From contig OZ247499.1 in assembly GCA_965233625.1 (NCBI GenBank), positions 3,162,001-3,226,000 of the forward strand: a DNA stretch of 64,000 bases, in the 5' to 3' direction. Under the pieces are notes generated by a model. That model ran no database searches. It saw only the letters and a list, made by a program, of their open reading frames with translations, and had not been told where the DNA came from. The stretch comes from G965233625 sp965233625 (GTDB taxonomy: Bacteria > Planctomycetota > Planctomycetia > Pirellulales > Pirellulaceae). Of the stretch, positions 9,304 to 18,171 are shown one piece after another; within the stretch, counting starts at the first letter, position 1; each line of letters opens with the position of its first letter. A program made the position numbers and the translations under genes.

Positions 9304-9418
9304 TAGCGGAACCTGATTCCTTCTGCATGATTGCTGGTGGTTTCAATCCAGGAGAAGAAATATATTTGTTCCGCCTTTGCAAAAAACGTGGTATCCGTCC
9401 CACGGCTTATATCCACCG

Positions 9419-10363
9419 TTAAACGGCGCATAGCACGGCAGCGTGCTGCAGCGCTTTGACCTTGTCTTTCCAGGTCGGAATAAACTCCTGCGCGACGTAT
9501 CCCTGGTAACCGGTTTCCAGGATGGTCCGCATGATGGGCGGGTAGTTAATCTCCTGCGTGTCGTCCAGTTCACCGCGGCCCGGATTTCCTGCCGTGTGGT
9601 AGTGTCCGATGATGTCCTTATATTGACGGATCCGCCGGATCACATCGCCGTTCATAATCTGGACGTGGTACACGTCGAACAGCAGTTTCATCCGTGGCGA
9701 ATCCACCTTCTTAATCATGTCCGCGCAGTGGTCGACATCGTCGCCAAAATAGCCGGGATGGCCCTTCATCGGGTGCGTGTCGTCGCGGCTGTTGAGATGC
9801 TCCAAGCAGAGATTGATCTTTTTCTCTTCTGCGTAAGCGGTAGCCTGCTTCCAGCCTTCAATACAGTTGCGGGTCATCTGGTCGTCGGTCAGACCCTTTT
9901 TCCGCATCCCGGTAAAGGTGATGACGCTGGGCGAACCGAATTCGACGGCCACGTCGATCGCTTCGCGGATCGCCTTCAGACAGTCAGCATGATTTTCACG
10001 ATCACAGAAGCCTTTGGAGAAGCCGTGACTTCCCACCAGCGAAATCTGCATGCCCTTCTTTTTGATGGCCGGATAAGCCGACCGCGGCATCCCTTCCATC
10101 GCCTGTAAGCCGGTGGCGGCACAGGCGTCGATAAGGTCCGCCTCTTTCATCGGCTTGAAGCACCAGCCCATCACGCTCTGGCGGATCTTGCTGGCAGTTA
10201 CCTTCTCGCGTACCTGCTGGCTGCTGGTGGCAGGCTGTTCGACCGCGCTCGCATGCGAGGCAAAGACGGCCGCCCCTGCCAGTGCGGCGCCGGTATGAAG
10301 TAGGCTGCGGCGGGACAAGCCGCCCGTTGTTGCAGGCTGATCGCTGGACGAAGGATGATTCAT
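9419..10363 (-). CDS. Tat-exported hydroxypyruvate isomerase-like TIM-barrel protein
   Basis: 314 residues from the ATG at 10363, chosen because GAGG lies about ten bases upstream; an in-frame upstream start at 10396 would add eleven residues and spoil the signal. The N-terminus carries a twin-arginine signal (LSRRSLLHTGAALAGAAVF), so it is exported folded. The rest is an AP-endonuclease-2-type TIM barrel of the Hyi (hydroxypyruvate isomerase) family. Expected metal-site stretches are visible: LEHLNSR, FDVYHVQIM, GHYHTAGNPGR and AQEFIP. Tat export of such sugar isomerases is common in planctomycetes. The true substrate is unknown. Confidence 0.83.
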   Translation of the reverse strand: MNHPSSSDQPATTGGLSRRSLLHTGAALAGAAVFASHASAVEQPATSSQQVREKVTASKIRQSVMGWCFKPMKEADLIDACAATGLQAMEGMPRSAYPAIKKKGMQISLVGSHGFSKGFCDRENHADCLKAIREAIDVAVEFGSPSVITFTGMRKKGLTDDQMTRNCIEGWKQATAYAEEKKINLCLEHLNSRDDTHPMKGHPGYFGDDVDHCADMIKKVDSPRMKLLFDVYHVQIMNGDVIRRIRQYKDIIGHYHTAGNPGRGELDDTQEINYPPIMRTILETGYQGYVAQEFIPTWKDKVKALQHAAVLCAV

Positions 10364-10450
10364 GGAATGCGCCTCAGGAGTTGTAAGAAACCCCACCAGA
10401 ATAAAGGCGCACGCCTCCGTTTTCCAGCGAATATCCGCCCGTCGCCACGT

Positions 10451-13078
10451 TTATCCTTCGCGAACGATCACGGCATGATGCTGCTGCAGCGTTACCTGAC
10501 CGTTCTCCACTTTTGCACCGGAGAGGGAGCAAAGCAGCAGTTCTCCGCGGGTGTTCATCGCGACCGTTTCTTCGTGAGAATCTTGCGCCAGACGCGAGAG
10601 AATACGCACATGCCCTTCTGCTGACTCAAACCGCAATTCAAACACACCGTATTCGGCGTGATATTGCACGTGCATATTCCGCGCGGCCAGCCAGCCTCGT
10701 TCCAGACCTTGCTTGCGCAACGCAAACAGGTTGCGATACCACTGAAAAACGCGGTCGTCGTGTCCCGCGGGATCGTAGCACTTGGCCATTTCAAACGGTT
10801 CCGGCCCGGTGGGAGACATCATGCTGCCCCACTTATATTGCGGGTACTCCTTGGCACGGCCCACTTCAACCGCACGCTGCAGCGCGGGATCTTCAAAGTC
10901 CACGAAGAACGGAAACGGCGCCTCCGTCGCGACTTCTTCCCCCATGAACAGCATCGGAATGCCGGGATAAAGATACGCCAGCGGCGCCGCGGCCATCTGA
11001 TATTCCGGCGAGGTCAGGTGATGCAGGCGTTTGCCGAGCGGATGATTGCCGACGGAATCGTGCGTTTGCAGCCCCAGAACAAAGCAATCCGTATGTTCGT
11101 GCCCACCGCTTGCAGGGGCGGGTTGCGTACTGCGGACCGGCTCTAACGGGTCTTCCTGAATATCGAACAGGAAACCACGCTGCAGTGCCATGGTTACGTC
11201 ACCGGCGCCGAGGTACTTGCGATACGTTAGTTGCAGATCGGGCAACGCATTGGAGTAGATGGCATGCATCAGATCGTCGCACCAGATGGCGTCGTACGGC
11301 GGAGCTTCGCCGTGCTGTTGCAAGAATTCATGGTCGTAAACATTCGTTTCGCCAATCAGATGAATCTCCCGGCCGGCCCGTTGCCTGAATTCGTCCACCG
11401 CGCGGCTTACCTCCTGATAGATCGCGGGCTGGCTATCGTCGTGCATAAAGTGCACCGCGTCTAACCGCAGACCGTCCATGTGATAGGCATCGAGCCAGTA
11501 CACGGCATTCGCCGTTACAAAGTTGCGAACCGCCTGGCAGCCTTCATCATCAAAGTTGAAAGTATCGCCCCAGGGCGAATGATGCTTCGTCGAGAAATAC
11601 GGGCCAAAGTCCGCCAAGTAGTTTCCTTCCGGACCGGAATGGTTATAGACCACATCCAGCAGCACGGCTAAACCGGCAGCGTGGCAGGCATCAACAAGCG
11701 CTTTCAAATCGTCCGGCGTTCCGAACGTGTTGCGCGGCGCGAAGAAGTCGACGCCGTCGTAGCCCCAGTTCCATCCGCCGGGCGTCTGAGCCAGCGGCAG
11801 CAGTTCGATGGCGGTCACACCCAGATCGACCAGGTGCGGCAGACGTTCAATCGCCGCGCGATAGGTACCTTCTTGGGTGAAGGCGCCGACGTGCATTTCG
11901 TAAACAATCAAATCGCGCTTCGCCACGCCGCGCCACGCCTGATCGGTCCAGGCAAAGGCGCCGTGATCTACAACCTGCGACGGGCCGTGCACGCCTTCAG
12001 GCTGAAAGTGCGAAGCCGGGTCGGGCCTGGCAACCTCTTCATCCAGCACGTAACGATACTTCGCACCTGCTACCACGCCCTCGACGACACCGCGGAAATA
12101 GCCATCTTCCGCCGCAGCGAGTGAGTGCCGCGAAGGCGCACCGTCCGTAACGACTTCCACTTCCACACGGCTACGCGACGGCGCCCAAACGTTGAACTGC
12201 GTGGCGGTGCTGGTGACGGGTGTGGCGCCGATAGATGGCTTAGGGTTGTCAGCTTGATCTATCAGATTAAACCAGCGGCAGCCTTGCAGTACGGCGGTGG
12301 TCGCCTGCTGCGTTGGTGGCGCCAGATAAAGGCGGTTGCTCCAGCCTGCAGCCTGATGACTTTCGTAAGCCTGCCGTGCGATCTCGCGGCTGGCGTTACC
12401 GACCACAATGGCGCGGTAGCCCGCGGTAAGGGCTGCGAGGTCGTTGCCTGAGTCTCCGGCAAAGACCACATCGCGGTCGTCGAGCCCCTGATCTTTCACC
12501 CACCAGGCAAGTGCGTGCGCCTTGGAAACATCTTTGGGAAGAAGATCGACCAGACCATCGCCATTAAACGGATCAACGCTTTCGATCAACGACCACGGCG
12601 CCTGCAACTGATCCAGCTTCTGCTGCACTTCCGCCACGATCTCTTTGAGATTATCTGCGTCGGCATAGTAGCTAAGTTTGAACCGGCCCTGCTTCTCCGC
12701 TTCCTGTTCACGCAGGGCTTCGATGCTGGCAAGGTGTTGCTTGAGCTGCTGGATGGGCAAGGCCGCCACAATCTCTTGCAGGTGCTGCTGATATGCCTCG
12801 ACCAAGGCGAAGGCGCCGTCCGCCTGGTGGGCGAAGATCGATGTGCCCACATCGGAAATGACCCAGCCAGGTTGCGGCAGCCCGTGCTGCTTCAGCGCGT
12901 CGATGGCCGATGCAAAGTGCCGCCCGGTAATAAACACCATGCTTATCTGATGCTGCTTGATGGCGGCGGCAAGCGTGTGCAGGTCCTGCCGGTTGGCGTC
13001 GTTGTCTGGCAGCGGAATCAGGGTGCCGTCCAGGTCAGAAGCCAAGACCAGCTGTTGCGGATCGGATGCGTTACTCAT
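10451..13078 (-). CDS. HAD phosphatase fused to TreZ-type trehalohydrolase
   Basis: 875 residues in two enzymes. Residues 1-~265 are a HAD-IIB phosphatase of the sucrose-phosphatase type: DLDGT at 15-19, the FITGR motif, WVISDVGTSIF and FAGDSGNDLAAL. Residues ~280-875 are a malto-oligosyltrehalose trehalohydrolase (GH13, TreZ): a CBM48-like start (FNVWAPSRSRVEVEV), DVVYNHSGPEGNYL, nucleophile D540 in DGLRLDAVHF, acid/base E577 in IGETN, and D674 in QTHDSVGN. TreZ normally releases trehalose from maltooligosyltrehalose made by TreY, which is not in this window. Free TreZ is ~600 residues, so this is an added phosphatase module. No frameshift joins the parts; a linker near residues 265-285 does. 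Both active sites look intact. Confidence 0.85.
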   Translation of the reverse strand: MSNASDPQQLVLASDLDGTLIPLPDNDANRQDLHTLAAAIKQHQISMVFITGRHFASAIDALKQHGLPQPGWVISDVGTSIFAHQADGAFALVEAYQQHLQEIVAALPIQQLKQHLASIEALREQEAEKQGRFKLSYYADADNLKEIVAEVQQKLDQLQAPWSLIESVDPFNGDGLVDLLPKDVSKAHALAWWVKDQGLDDRDVVFAGDSGNDLAALTAGYRAIVVGNASREIARQAYESHQAAGWSNRLYLAPPTQQATTAVLQGCRWFNLIDQADNPKPSIGATPVTSTATQFNVWAPSRSRVEVEVVTDGAPSRHSLAAAEDGYFRGVVEGVVAGAKYRYVLDEEVARPDPASHFQPEGVHGPSQVVDHGAFAWTDQAWRGVAKRDLIVYEMHVGAFTQEGTYRAAIERLPHLVDLGVTAIELLPLAQTPGGWNWGYDGVDFFAPRNTFGTPDDLKALVDACHAAGLAVLLDVVYNHSGPEGNYLADFGPYFSTKHHSPWGDTFNFDDEGCQAVRNFVTANAVYWLDAYHMDGLRLDAVHFMHDDSQPAIYQEVSRAVDEFRQRAGREIHLIGETNVYDHEFLQQHGEAPPYDAIWCDDLMHAIYSNALPDLQLTYRKYLGAGDVTMALQRGFLFDIQEDPLEPVRSTQPAPASGGHEHTDCFVLGLQTHDSVGNHPLGKRLHHLTSPEYQMAAAPLAYLYPGIPMLFMGEEVATEAPFPFFVDFEDPALQRAVEVGRAKEYPQYKWGSMMSPTGPEPFEMAKCYDPAGHDDRVFQWYRNLFALRKQGLERGWLAARNMHVQYHAEYGVFELRFESAEGHVRILSRLAQDSHEETVAMNTRGELLLCSLSGAKVENGQVTLQQHHAVIVREG

Positions 13079-13738
13079 GGGTGTCCGTGGATCAAATGGC
13101 TTGTAGGCAGCGACATGCCGTTAGCGTGCGGGTTCAAGCGAGCATTCTAACAGCGTCGTGTGCGATGACGGCAGGGTGGGCGGTAGAATCGTTACGACCC
13201 GCACAATACGCACAGTCAATCCTTTCTGACTGTTAGTTCTCGCAAGGCAGGCGAACTTTGCTGGTTGGCTAAATCGTTGCAAGGGCACTGACGATAGCAA
13301 TAACCAGAGAGACGGTATATGCGCAGACTGCCCTGTCTGGGCGGCCGTGCTCCCGCCGGGTTGCCGCTTCGCATGGATAGCGGGTTGGCGCCCTGACGGA
13401 GGCATGGCCTTGAGACTGCCCCCTGCGACGCTACGGCTAGCGTAGGACAGAAATAGCCATTTCCGGCAGAGCACCCGTGCTACCTTCTTTCGAACTGATA
13501 ACACCACGTAGCAGAGCCATTGCCGTGCGGGTCCGTCAGCAGCGACCACAAACAACGCTGTTCATCACCCACGCGAGCAATAGGGGCGCGGAGTACCGCG
13601 AGCATCTGTTGCCGGCGTGTTACGCCATCGATCAGCCACGACAAGACTCCTGCCAGCCAAGCGACAATACCGCGGCGGACTCGTCAGGCTGATCAAACAT
13701 CACCATCAATGCTTTCCCCGACCTATGGAGTAATCGAA
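13079..13738. other. 660-base noncoding stretch upstream of the cysteine-rich gene
   Basis: No convincing gene is seen on either strand: reading frames here lack a domain, a signal peptide or a ribosome site. There is a small hairpin (CTACG..CGTAG) near 13431-13445 and several GC-rich inverted segments between 13320 and 13440. It holds the divergent promoters of the HAD-TreZ gene and the cysteine-rich gene, and leaves room for a long leader. Confidence 0.4.
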
Positions 13739-14311
13739 ATGATTACGCGTATTTTTGTTCCTGCGTTGCTTGCAGTGGCTATGCTCGGCGTAGCTTCGAA
13801 TGCACACGCTTTCAAACTGTTCGGCGGCTGCGGCTGTGCCTCGGCTCCTGCCTGTTGTGAAGCTGCACCTTCGTGCGGTTGCGATGCTGCACCTTCGTGC
13901 GGTTGCGACATGGCTCCTTCGTGCGGCTGCGACGCTGCTCCTTCCTGCTGCGGCCACAGCTGCGGTGGCGGTCTGTTCAGCGGCCTGTTCGCCAAGCTGA
14001 AAGCCAAAATGTCCTGCTGCAGCGCTCCTAGCTGCTGCGAAGCTGCACCATCGTGCGGTTGCGACGCTCCTTGCGGTTGCGAAGTTGCTCCAACTTGCGG
14101 TTGCGACGCTGCACCATCGTGCGGTTGCGACGTAGCTCCTAGCTGCGGCTGCGACGCTGCACCTTCCTGCTGCGGTCACAGCTGCGGTGGCGGCCTGTTC
14201 TCGAAGCTGATGTCGAAGTTCAAGAGCCACAGCTGCGGTTGCGCTTCGGCTCCTTCGTGCGGTTGCGACGCTCCATGCGGTTGCGCTGTACCATCGTGCG
14301 GCTGCAACTAG
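13739..14311 (+). CDS. Exported, extremely cysteine-rich repeat protein
   Basis: 190 residues from the ATG at 13739, preceded by GGAG eight bases upstream; a longer reading frame to 13520 has no ribosome site and would bury the signal peptide. The signal peptide ends SNAHA. The mature part of about 166 residues has 38 cysteines, mostly in units of the form APSCGCD, with two longer copies of a block ending PSCCGHSCGGGLFS and a basic LFAKLKAK/LMSKFKSH step after each. The gene appears built by duplication of a ~75-residue block. Such a protein would bind metals or form a disulfide-linked layer; planctomycete envelopes are known to be rich in cysteine. The family is not recognised. Confidence 0.8.
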   Translation: MITRIFVPALLAVAMLGVASNAHAFKLFGGCGCASAPACCEAAPSCGCDAAPSCGCDMAPSCGCDAAPSCCGHSCGGGLFSGLFAKLKAKMSCCSAPSCCEAAPSCGCDAPCGCEVAPTCGCDAAPSCGCDVAPSCGCDAAPSCCGHSCGGGLFSKLMSKFKSHSCGCASAPSCGCDAPCGCAVPSCGCN

Positions 14312-14433
14312 TTTCTGTCCCGGTGGGATAGGAACATCGCATCTGTCGATGCCGTTTCAGTCTCCGGTATAACGCGGCGGTCACTTGCCACAGCAAGGCC
14401 GCCGGGCCGGAAAGCCTGAAACACCTAACACAA

Positions 14434-14470
14434 AAAACAGACCCCTGGGTTGTATCCAGGGGTCTGTTTT
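14434..14470. terminator. Bidirectional rho-independent terminator
   Basis: A 15-bp perfect stem (14434-14448 with 14456-14470) and a 7-base loop, with an A-run before it and a T-run after it. It serves both the cysteine-rich gene on the plus strand and the convergent small membrane protein on the minus strand. Confidence 0.9.
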
Positions 14471-14494
14471 ATTTTGAGCTTCTCAATGTGAGCG

Positions 14495-14776
14495 TCAATT
14501 CGGTGCAGTGAGGGCTGCACCCGCAACGTTGAGAATGATCGCTCCGATTAATGTACCCGTAAAGGCAAGCATTAATGTTTGCATGTTGTATTCGCCCACC
14601 TTCAACCAACCACCAATCAGCGCCACCAGATAACCAATTCCGCAGAAGATCAGTATGATCGACAGAACACCCCACATGGTGTCACCATTGGTGAAAAACT
14701 TTATGACGACGAGGATGAAACAGACGAAAGCCGCCAAACCACAGATGCCGCCAAGGACTGAGAGAATTAAGCCCAT
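14495..14776 (-). CDS. Small membrane protein with three hydrophobic segments
   Basis: 93 residues with three predicted membrane segments, roughly 5-28, 36-58 and 67-90, and almost no polar loops. AAGGAA lies just upstream of the ATG, a good ribosome site. The second segment (WGVLSIILIFCGIGYLVALI) and the NGDTMWG loop resemble small planctomycete inner-membrane proteins of unknown role. No family is recognised and no partner is evident; it converges on the cysteine-rich gene. Confidence 0.65.
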   Translation of the reverse strand: MGLILSVLGGICGLAAFVCFILVVIKFFTNGDTMWGVLSIILIFCGIGYLVALIGGWLKVGEYNMQTLMLAFTGTLIGAIILNVAGAALTAPN

Positions 14777-15009
14777 CTAGATTTCCTTTTCAAATTTGAA
14801 TGCGTCGGGGAGAAATTGCATGCACGGATTATATGGACATTTACGCCGCTGTGAATCAGAACGTAATATAATTTTGAAATAATCCCCGGATTGCGTTGGC
14901 ACGCTAAACGACGCCCGTAAATTCCCCGATGTCAGGTTTCGACACCCGGACTTTCCACGATGCGTCTTTGTGGATCGCACCTGCATTTATGCCGGCGACA
15001 CGCGTTCAC

Positions 15010-16758
15010 CTATACCAGGGAAAGACCGCAGGCCAGCAGTGTCAGACCCAGCACAAACCAGTCCCGGCGCGACCATTCGTGGCTGGCGGATGTGAAGGTA
15101 AGAAACTTCAGCATGGCGCCGGTTGGACAGCCGTAGCGGCAATAGGCCATCGGTGTGACCAACGCGAAAACCAGCCCCGCTATCGCCACGCCAATGGTCG
15201 CCCAGCCGGCAATGCCCAGCAGCCACGCGTCGAACGGTTCGATATCGACAAGGCTGAACGGAAGCGTAAGTACGGCCACAACCACGCACCAAACCAGTAG
15301 CGCCGCCGGCAGCATCTTCAACCACTTGGCCAGACGCGGCGGCACTTTCCATTGCCAGGGCAGACGCCGTTTAACCAGTTGCTGCAAGGCGCCATGCGGG
15401 CAGAGATGCGAACAGTACAGATTCCGGCCTGTAAACACCGGCGCCACCAGCGCGGCCAGCGTTAACAATGCCAGCCCCGGCGCCTTCTGCCACGGCACAC
15501 CGCTGCGCGCCCAGCCGGCCAGCATCGCCTGCGAAAGCAGATTCCCTGTCGTCAACCCCAGATAGGTAACCAGCAACACCAGGAAACACACGCGCAGCGT
15601 ATTGCTGGAACGCAATCGCGTGAATGCGAGCAGCAGGCTAAGGAGGATCACCACCGCCACACCGTAGTCATGGATGCTTAAGTGAATCCAGGGAACTTGA
15701 TTCCAGGTGCTTTGCGCAGCAACAACGGGCGGCTGCTTTCGTGCTTCGACATGCGCGGCGGCCGCTTTCTGCATCGCTTCAGCCACGGAAAGGCTGGTCA
15801 TCGTGGCGCCGGATACACCTTCCACCTCGCCGCTGAAAGGGTCGATCGCGGCGACCTCTTCCAGCTTCATCTGGTTGAACAGCGTCAGGAAGTATTCTTC
15901 GTCGCGGACGTAACCGACGTAAGGTTCGTTGTCGTAAGACTTACCCAGGGCAATGCCGGTGACCTGCTGCCCTTTATCCAGTCCGATAAACGTCTCTGTC
16001 GGTCCGCCGTAACCCACCACATTGTCGGCAGCGGGCGAAGTACGCAGCAGGTCGCCAAGCGGTTTACCATCCTTATCCGTCACGTTGTATCGCGAAGCAT
16101 ATTGCGGATGCTGCTGAAGGCTGGCAGCGTCTGGATAGATCTTCCGGGCTTGCTCCAGCGTGGGCGGCTGCGGGAAGCGGAGCGAAGGTGGTTGCCCGCC
16201 AAGCCGCTGCAGGACGGATTCATGGATTGCCAGTGACGTAAGTGTGGCGCCGGAAACAGCGTCGACCGATGTGTTGCCAGCGGCTTCTTCCCAGGTAAGC
16301 CCGTTGAACGATTTCAGAAAATCATCATCGGCGCGGACCTGCTCTAAATGCTCATGCGTGTCACCACTGGAAAGCACTTCCAGCCCGGCAATCTGGTCTT
16401 CCGTATCAAATGCAATGAGCACATTGGACGGACCAGAAAACCCCGTGATGTGATCCGCCTCAGGAGAAGTCTGCAACACACGGCCCAGCGCGGCGCCATC
16501 GGCGTTGAGCACCACGGCGCCGGCGGAAGTGGGCGGGTTGACCGTCGTGGCGCCGGGAAGAAGTTTCGCTGCGGCTCTGGGGCTGATTGTTGCTGCCTCG
16601 CCCGTTGCCTCGCGGTCATCGCGGCGCGTCTGAAAATGGATGCTGAGCACGATGACAATCAGCAAGCAGATCCGCGCTGCGTGGACGGCAGCCCGTTGCA
16701 GAAAATTCTGCTTGCGAGGCGAAGCTGGTTTTACGCTGGTTGGGGAACGCTTTGGCAT
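15010..16758 (-). CDS. NosR-like membrane protein with two FMN-binding domains
   Basis: 582 residues. An N-terminal membrane anchor (~29-42) precedes two FMN-binding domains, each ending in a flavin-attachment motif: DAVSGATLTS (T172) and EGVSGATMTS (T319). ApbE-type enzymes attach FMN to this threonine in NqrC, RnfG and NosR. Four to six membrane segments follow (from ~365). Two Cys motifs of the NosR/NapH type are seen, YCSHLCPHG (C449, C453) and YCRYGCPTG (C540, C544), but the two soluble [4Fe-4S] clusters of full NosR are absent. It probably moves electrons across the membrane toward the periplasm. The start codon overlaps the stop of the upstream protease-like gene by one base (TAATG), so the two are translationally coupled. 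Confidence 0.83.
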   Translation of the reverse strand: MPKRSPTSVKPASPRKQNFLQRAAVHAARICLLIVIVLSIHFQTRRDDREATGEAATISPRAAAKLLPGATTVNPPTSAGAVVLNADGAALGRVLQTSPEADHITGFSGPSNVLIAFDTEDQIAGLEVLSSGDTHEHLEQVRADDDFLKSFNGLTWEEAAGNTSVDAVSGATLTSLAIHESVLQRLGGQPPSLRFPQPPTLEQARKIYPDAASLQQHPQYASRYNVTDKDGKPLGDLLRTSPAADNVVGYGGPTETFIGLDKGQQVTGIALGKSYDNEPYVGYVRDEEYFLTLFNQMKLEEVAAIDPFSGEVEGVSGATMTSLSVAEAMQKAAAAHVEARKQPPVVAAQSTWNQVPWIHLSIHDYGVAVVILLSLLLAFTRLRSSNTLRVCFLVLLVTYLGLTTGNLLSQAMLAGWARSGVPWQKAPGLALLTLAALVAPVFTGRNLYCSHLCPHGALQQLVKRRLPWQWKVPPRLAKWLKMLPAALLVWCVVVAVLTLPFSLVDIEPFDAWLLGIAGWATIGVAIAGLVFALVTPMAYCRYGCPTGAMLKFLTFTSASHEWSRRDWFVLGLTLLACGLSLV

Positions 16759-18107
16759 TACTCCAGAGAACGAATCAGGTCCTGGCGTTTCTCTTCAAAG
16801 TCGCCGATCTGCTTGTTCAGGTTCTGCCGTTGCTCCTCCGTGCCACGCAGGGCGCGTTCGGCGGTACGACGTGCGGTGATAGCGCGGGCGAGTGCTTCTT
16901 CCTGGTCAGGATCGTCTTCATCAATCCCGTCGATGGTGTCGCGGGCTTCGCGGGCGATCTTGATGTTTTTGTCGACCAGTTCGCCGATTTCCCGCCGGGC
17001 GTCTTTCAATTCTTTCAGCACATCTTCAATCTGCGAGACCTGCGCGCGGATACCAGCAGAAGGATCGAGTTTGCCACGGATGAAATCATCCAGCAGCGAC
17101 TTCGCCACAGCCGTTGGCACTGCAAGACTTGAAACACGGCCCGAACGTGCGATGTTGATACCGACCACTTCACCATCCAGATTGACCAGCGGCCCGCCGC
17201 AGTCGATGGGGCGCAGCACCGTGTCGTGCTGAATGACGGAGGGGAAGCCCGTGCGGCGATCACTGAGCGTGCTGCCCAGCGAATTCTGGAAGTTGCGACG
17301 GTCACGGCGAGGGTCCACCGCATTGCGGTCGCCCAGGGCGGCGACTTTTTTGATGATCTCGCCATCACGGCGCACTTGCAGCCGCACCAGTTCGCCCGGC
17401 TGGTAACGACGGATTTTCTGGATCAACTGCTCGCGGGTGGAAACTTTCTGATCTTCGACGCTTACCACCACATCGTTAACGCGCAGTCCGGCGTTGGCCG
17501 CAGCCGACTGCGGCATAACCTGCCCGATCACCGGGCCATCGTCGCCTTTCTCCAGCAGTACGCCCAGGATGCCGCTAGGTGCGGCGATCTTCCGCGACGT
17601 GACGCTCATGGCGCCAATTGCGGCGACATCTTCATCCAGCCCGGGCGTCGCCAGCCAGCTGCCCACCATCGGTTCTTCATCCCCAGCCCATTTAACGGGC
17701 GTCAGATCATCGACGGCGACTTTGATCATCGCCAGGTCATGCGGCTTGCTGACGCCGATCAACTTGGCTGACAGAAGCTTGTCACCGGCAATCACCTGCA
17801 AGCGGCCGCTAAGCTCACTTGCTTTGGTCAGGATGTAGCCATCTTTGCGGACAACGGTTCCCATTGCTGCAGGTTTTCCCTGCGACATCACGCCCACCAC
17901 GCCGTCACGCGTTTTGGCTGCAACGGGACGGAAGATCTTTTTGACGGCTGGTGTGGAGGTCTGGAACTCGCTGATGCGGCCTTTACGTTCGGTCCAGAAC
18001 TTACGGAGTTTTTCCGTATCCTGCGCCATCAGCGGCGCCGCAGTTGTGACCAGGCAGATGCTTAAGCAAGCAGTGGCGAACCATAGACGTTGAAGGTGAG
18101 TTTTCAT
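16758..18107 (-). CDS. HtrA-like pseudoprotease with internal PDZ and coiled-coil tail
   Basis: 449 residues; signal peptide ends LMAQ. Residues ~55-170 look like the first half of a trypsin-like HtrA domain, with HDLAMIKV carrying D124. The histidine position reads TKASEL, so S97 replaces His. A PDZ domain (~176-258) follows, and only then comes the serine loop, which reads RPIDCGGPLVN, with C303 in place of the catalytic Ser. The PDZ is thus inserted inside the protease fold rather than after it. Residues ~355-449 form a charged coiled coil. It should be catalytically dead or altered and may act as a scaffold or adaptor. GAGGAA precedes the ATG. It lies just downstream of an intact HtrA-like protease. 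Confidence 0.82.
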   Translation of the reverse strand: MKTHLQRLWFATACLSICLVTTAAPLMAQDTEKLRKFWTERKGRISEFQTSTPAVKKIFRPVAAKTRDGVVGVMSQGKPAAMGTVVRKDGYILTKASELSGRLQVIAGDKLLSAKLIGVSKPHDLAMIKVAVDDLTPVKWAGDEEPMVGSWLATPGLDEDVAAIGAMSVTSRKIAAPSGILGVLLEKGDDGPVIGQVMPQSAAANAGLRVNDVVVSVEDQKVSTREQLIQKIRRYQPGELVRLQVRRDGEIIKKVAALGDRNAVDPRRDRRNFQNSLGSTLSDRRTGFPSVIQHDTVLRPIDCGGPLVNLDGEVVGINIARSGRVSSLAVPTAVAKSLLDDFIRGKLDPSAGIRAQVSQIEDVLKELKDARREIGELVDKNIKIAREARDTIDGIDEDDPDQEEALARAITARRTAERALRGTEEQRQNLNKQIGDFEEKRQDLIRSLE

Positions 18108-18171
18108 CGTTTGTTGAATTCCTCTGGGGGAGTCTTGTGCAGAAAGTGGCTGTGTGGCGGCCTGTTACCAG

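Larger units (their letters stand above)
9005..9418. other. Intergenic stretch holding two copies of a direct repeat
   Basis: This 414-base gap between two minus-strand genes has no convincing coding sequence. It is richer in A and T than its neighbours. It contains two near-identical 24-25 base copies of ATGACA..TTAAATGCAAATGCAA (listed separately). It must hold the promoter for the DUF1559 gene at 8087 and the 3' end of the gene at 9419. Confidence 0.5.

Noticed and set aside
13121..13555. 144-residue minus-strand frame in the gap before the cysteine-rich gene
   Set aside because: No ribosome site, no domain and an irregular composition; taken as noncoding.
13870..14300. Repeated TGCGGTTGCGA units as a possible CRISPR or tandem DNA repeat
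   Set aside because: The units follow the codons of a cysteine-rich protein with a signal peptide and ribosome site, so they are coding repeats.
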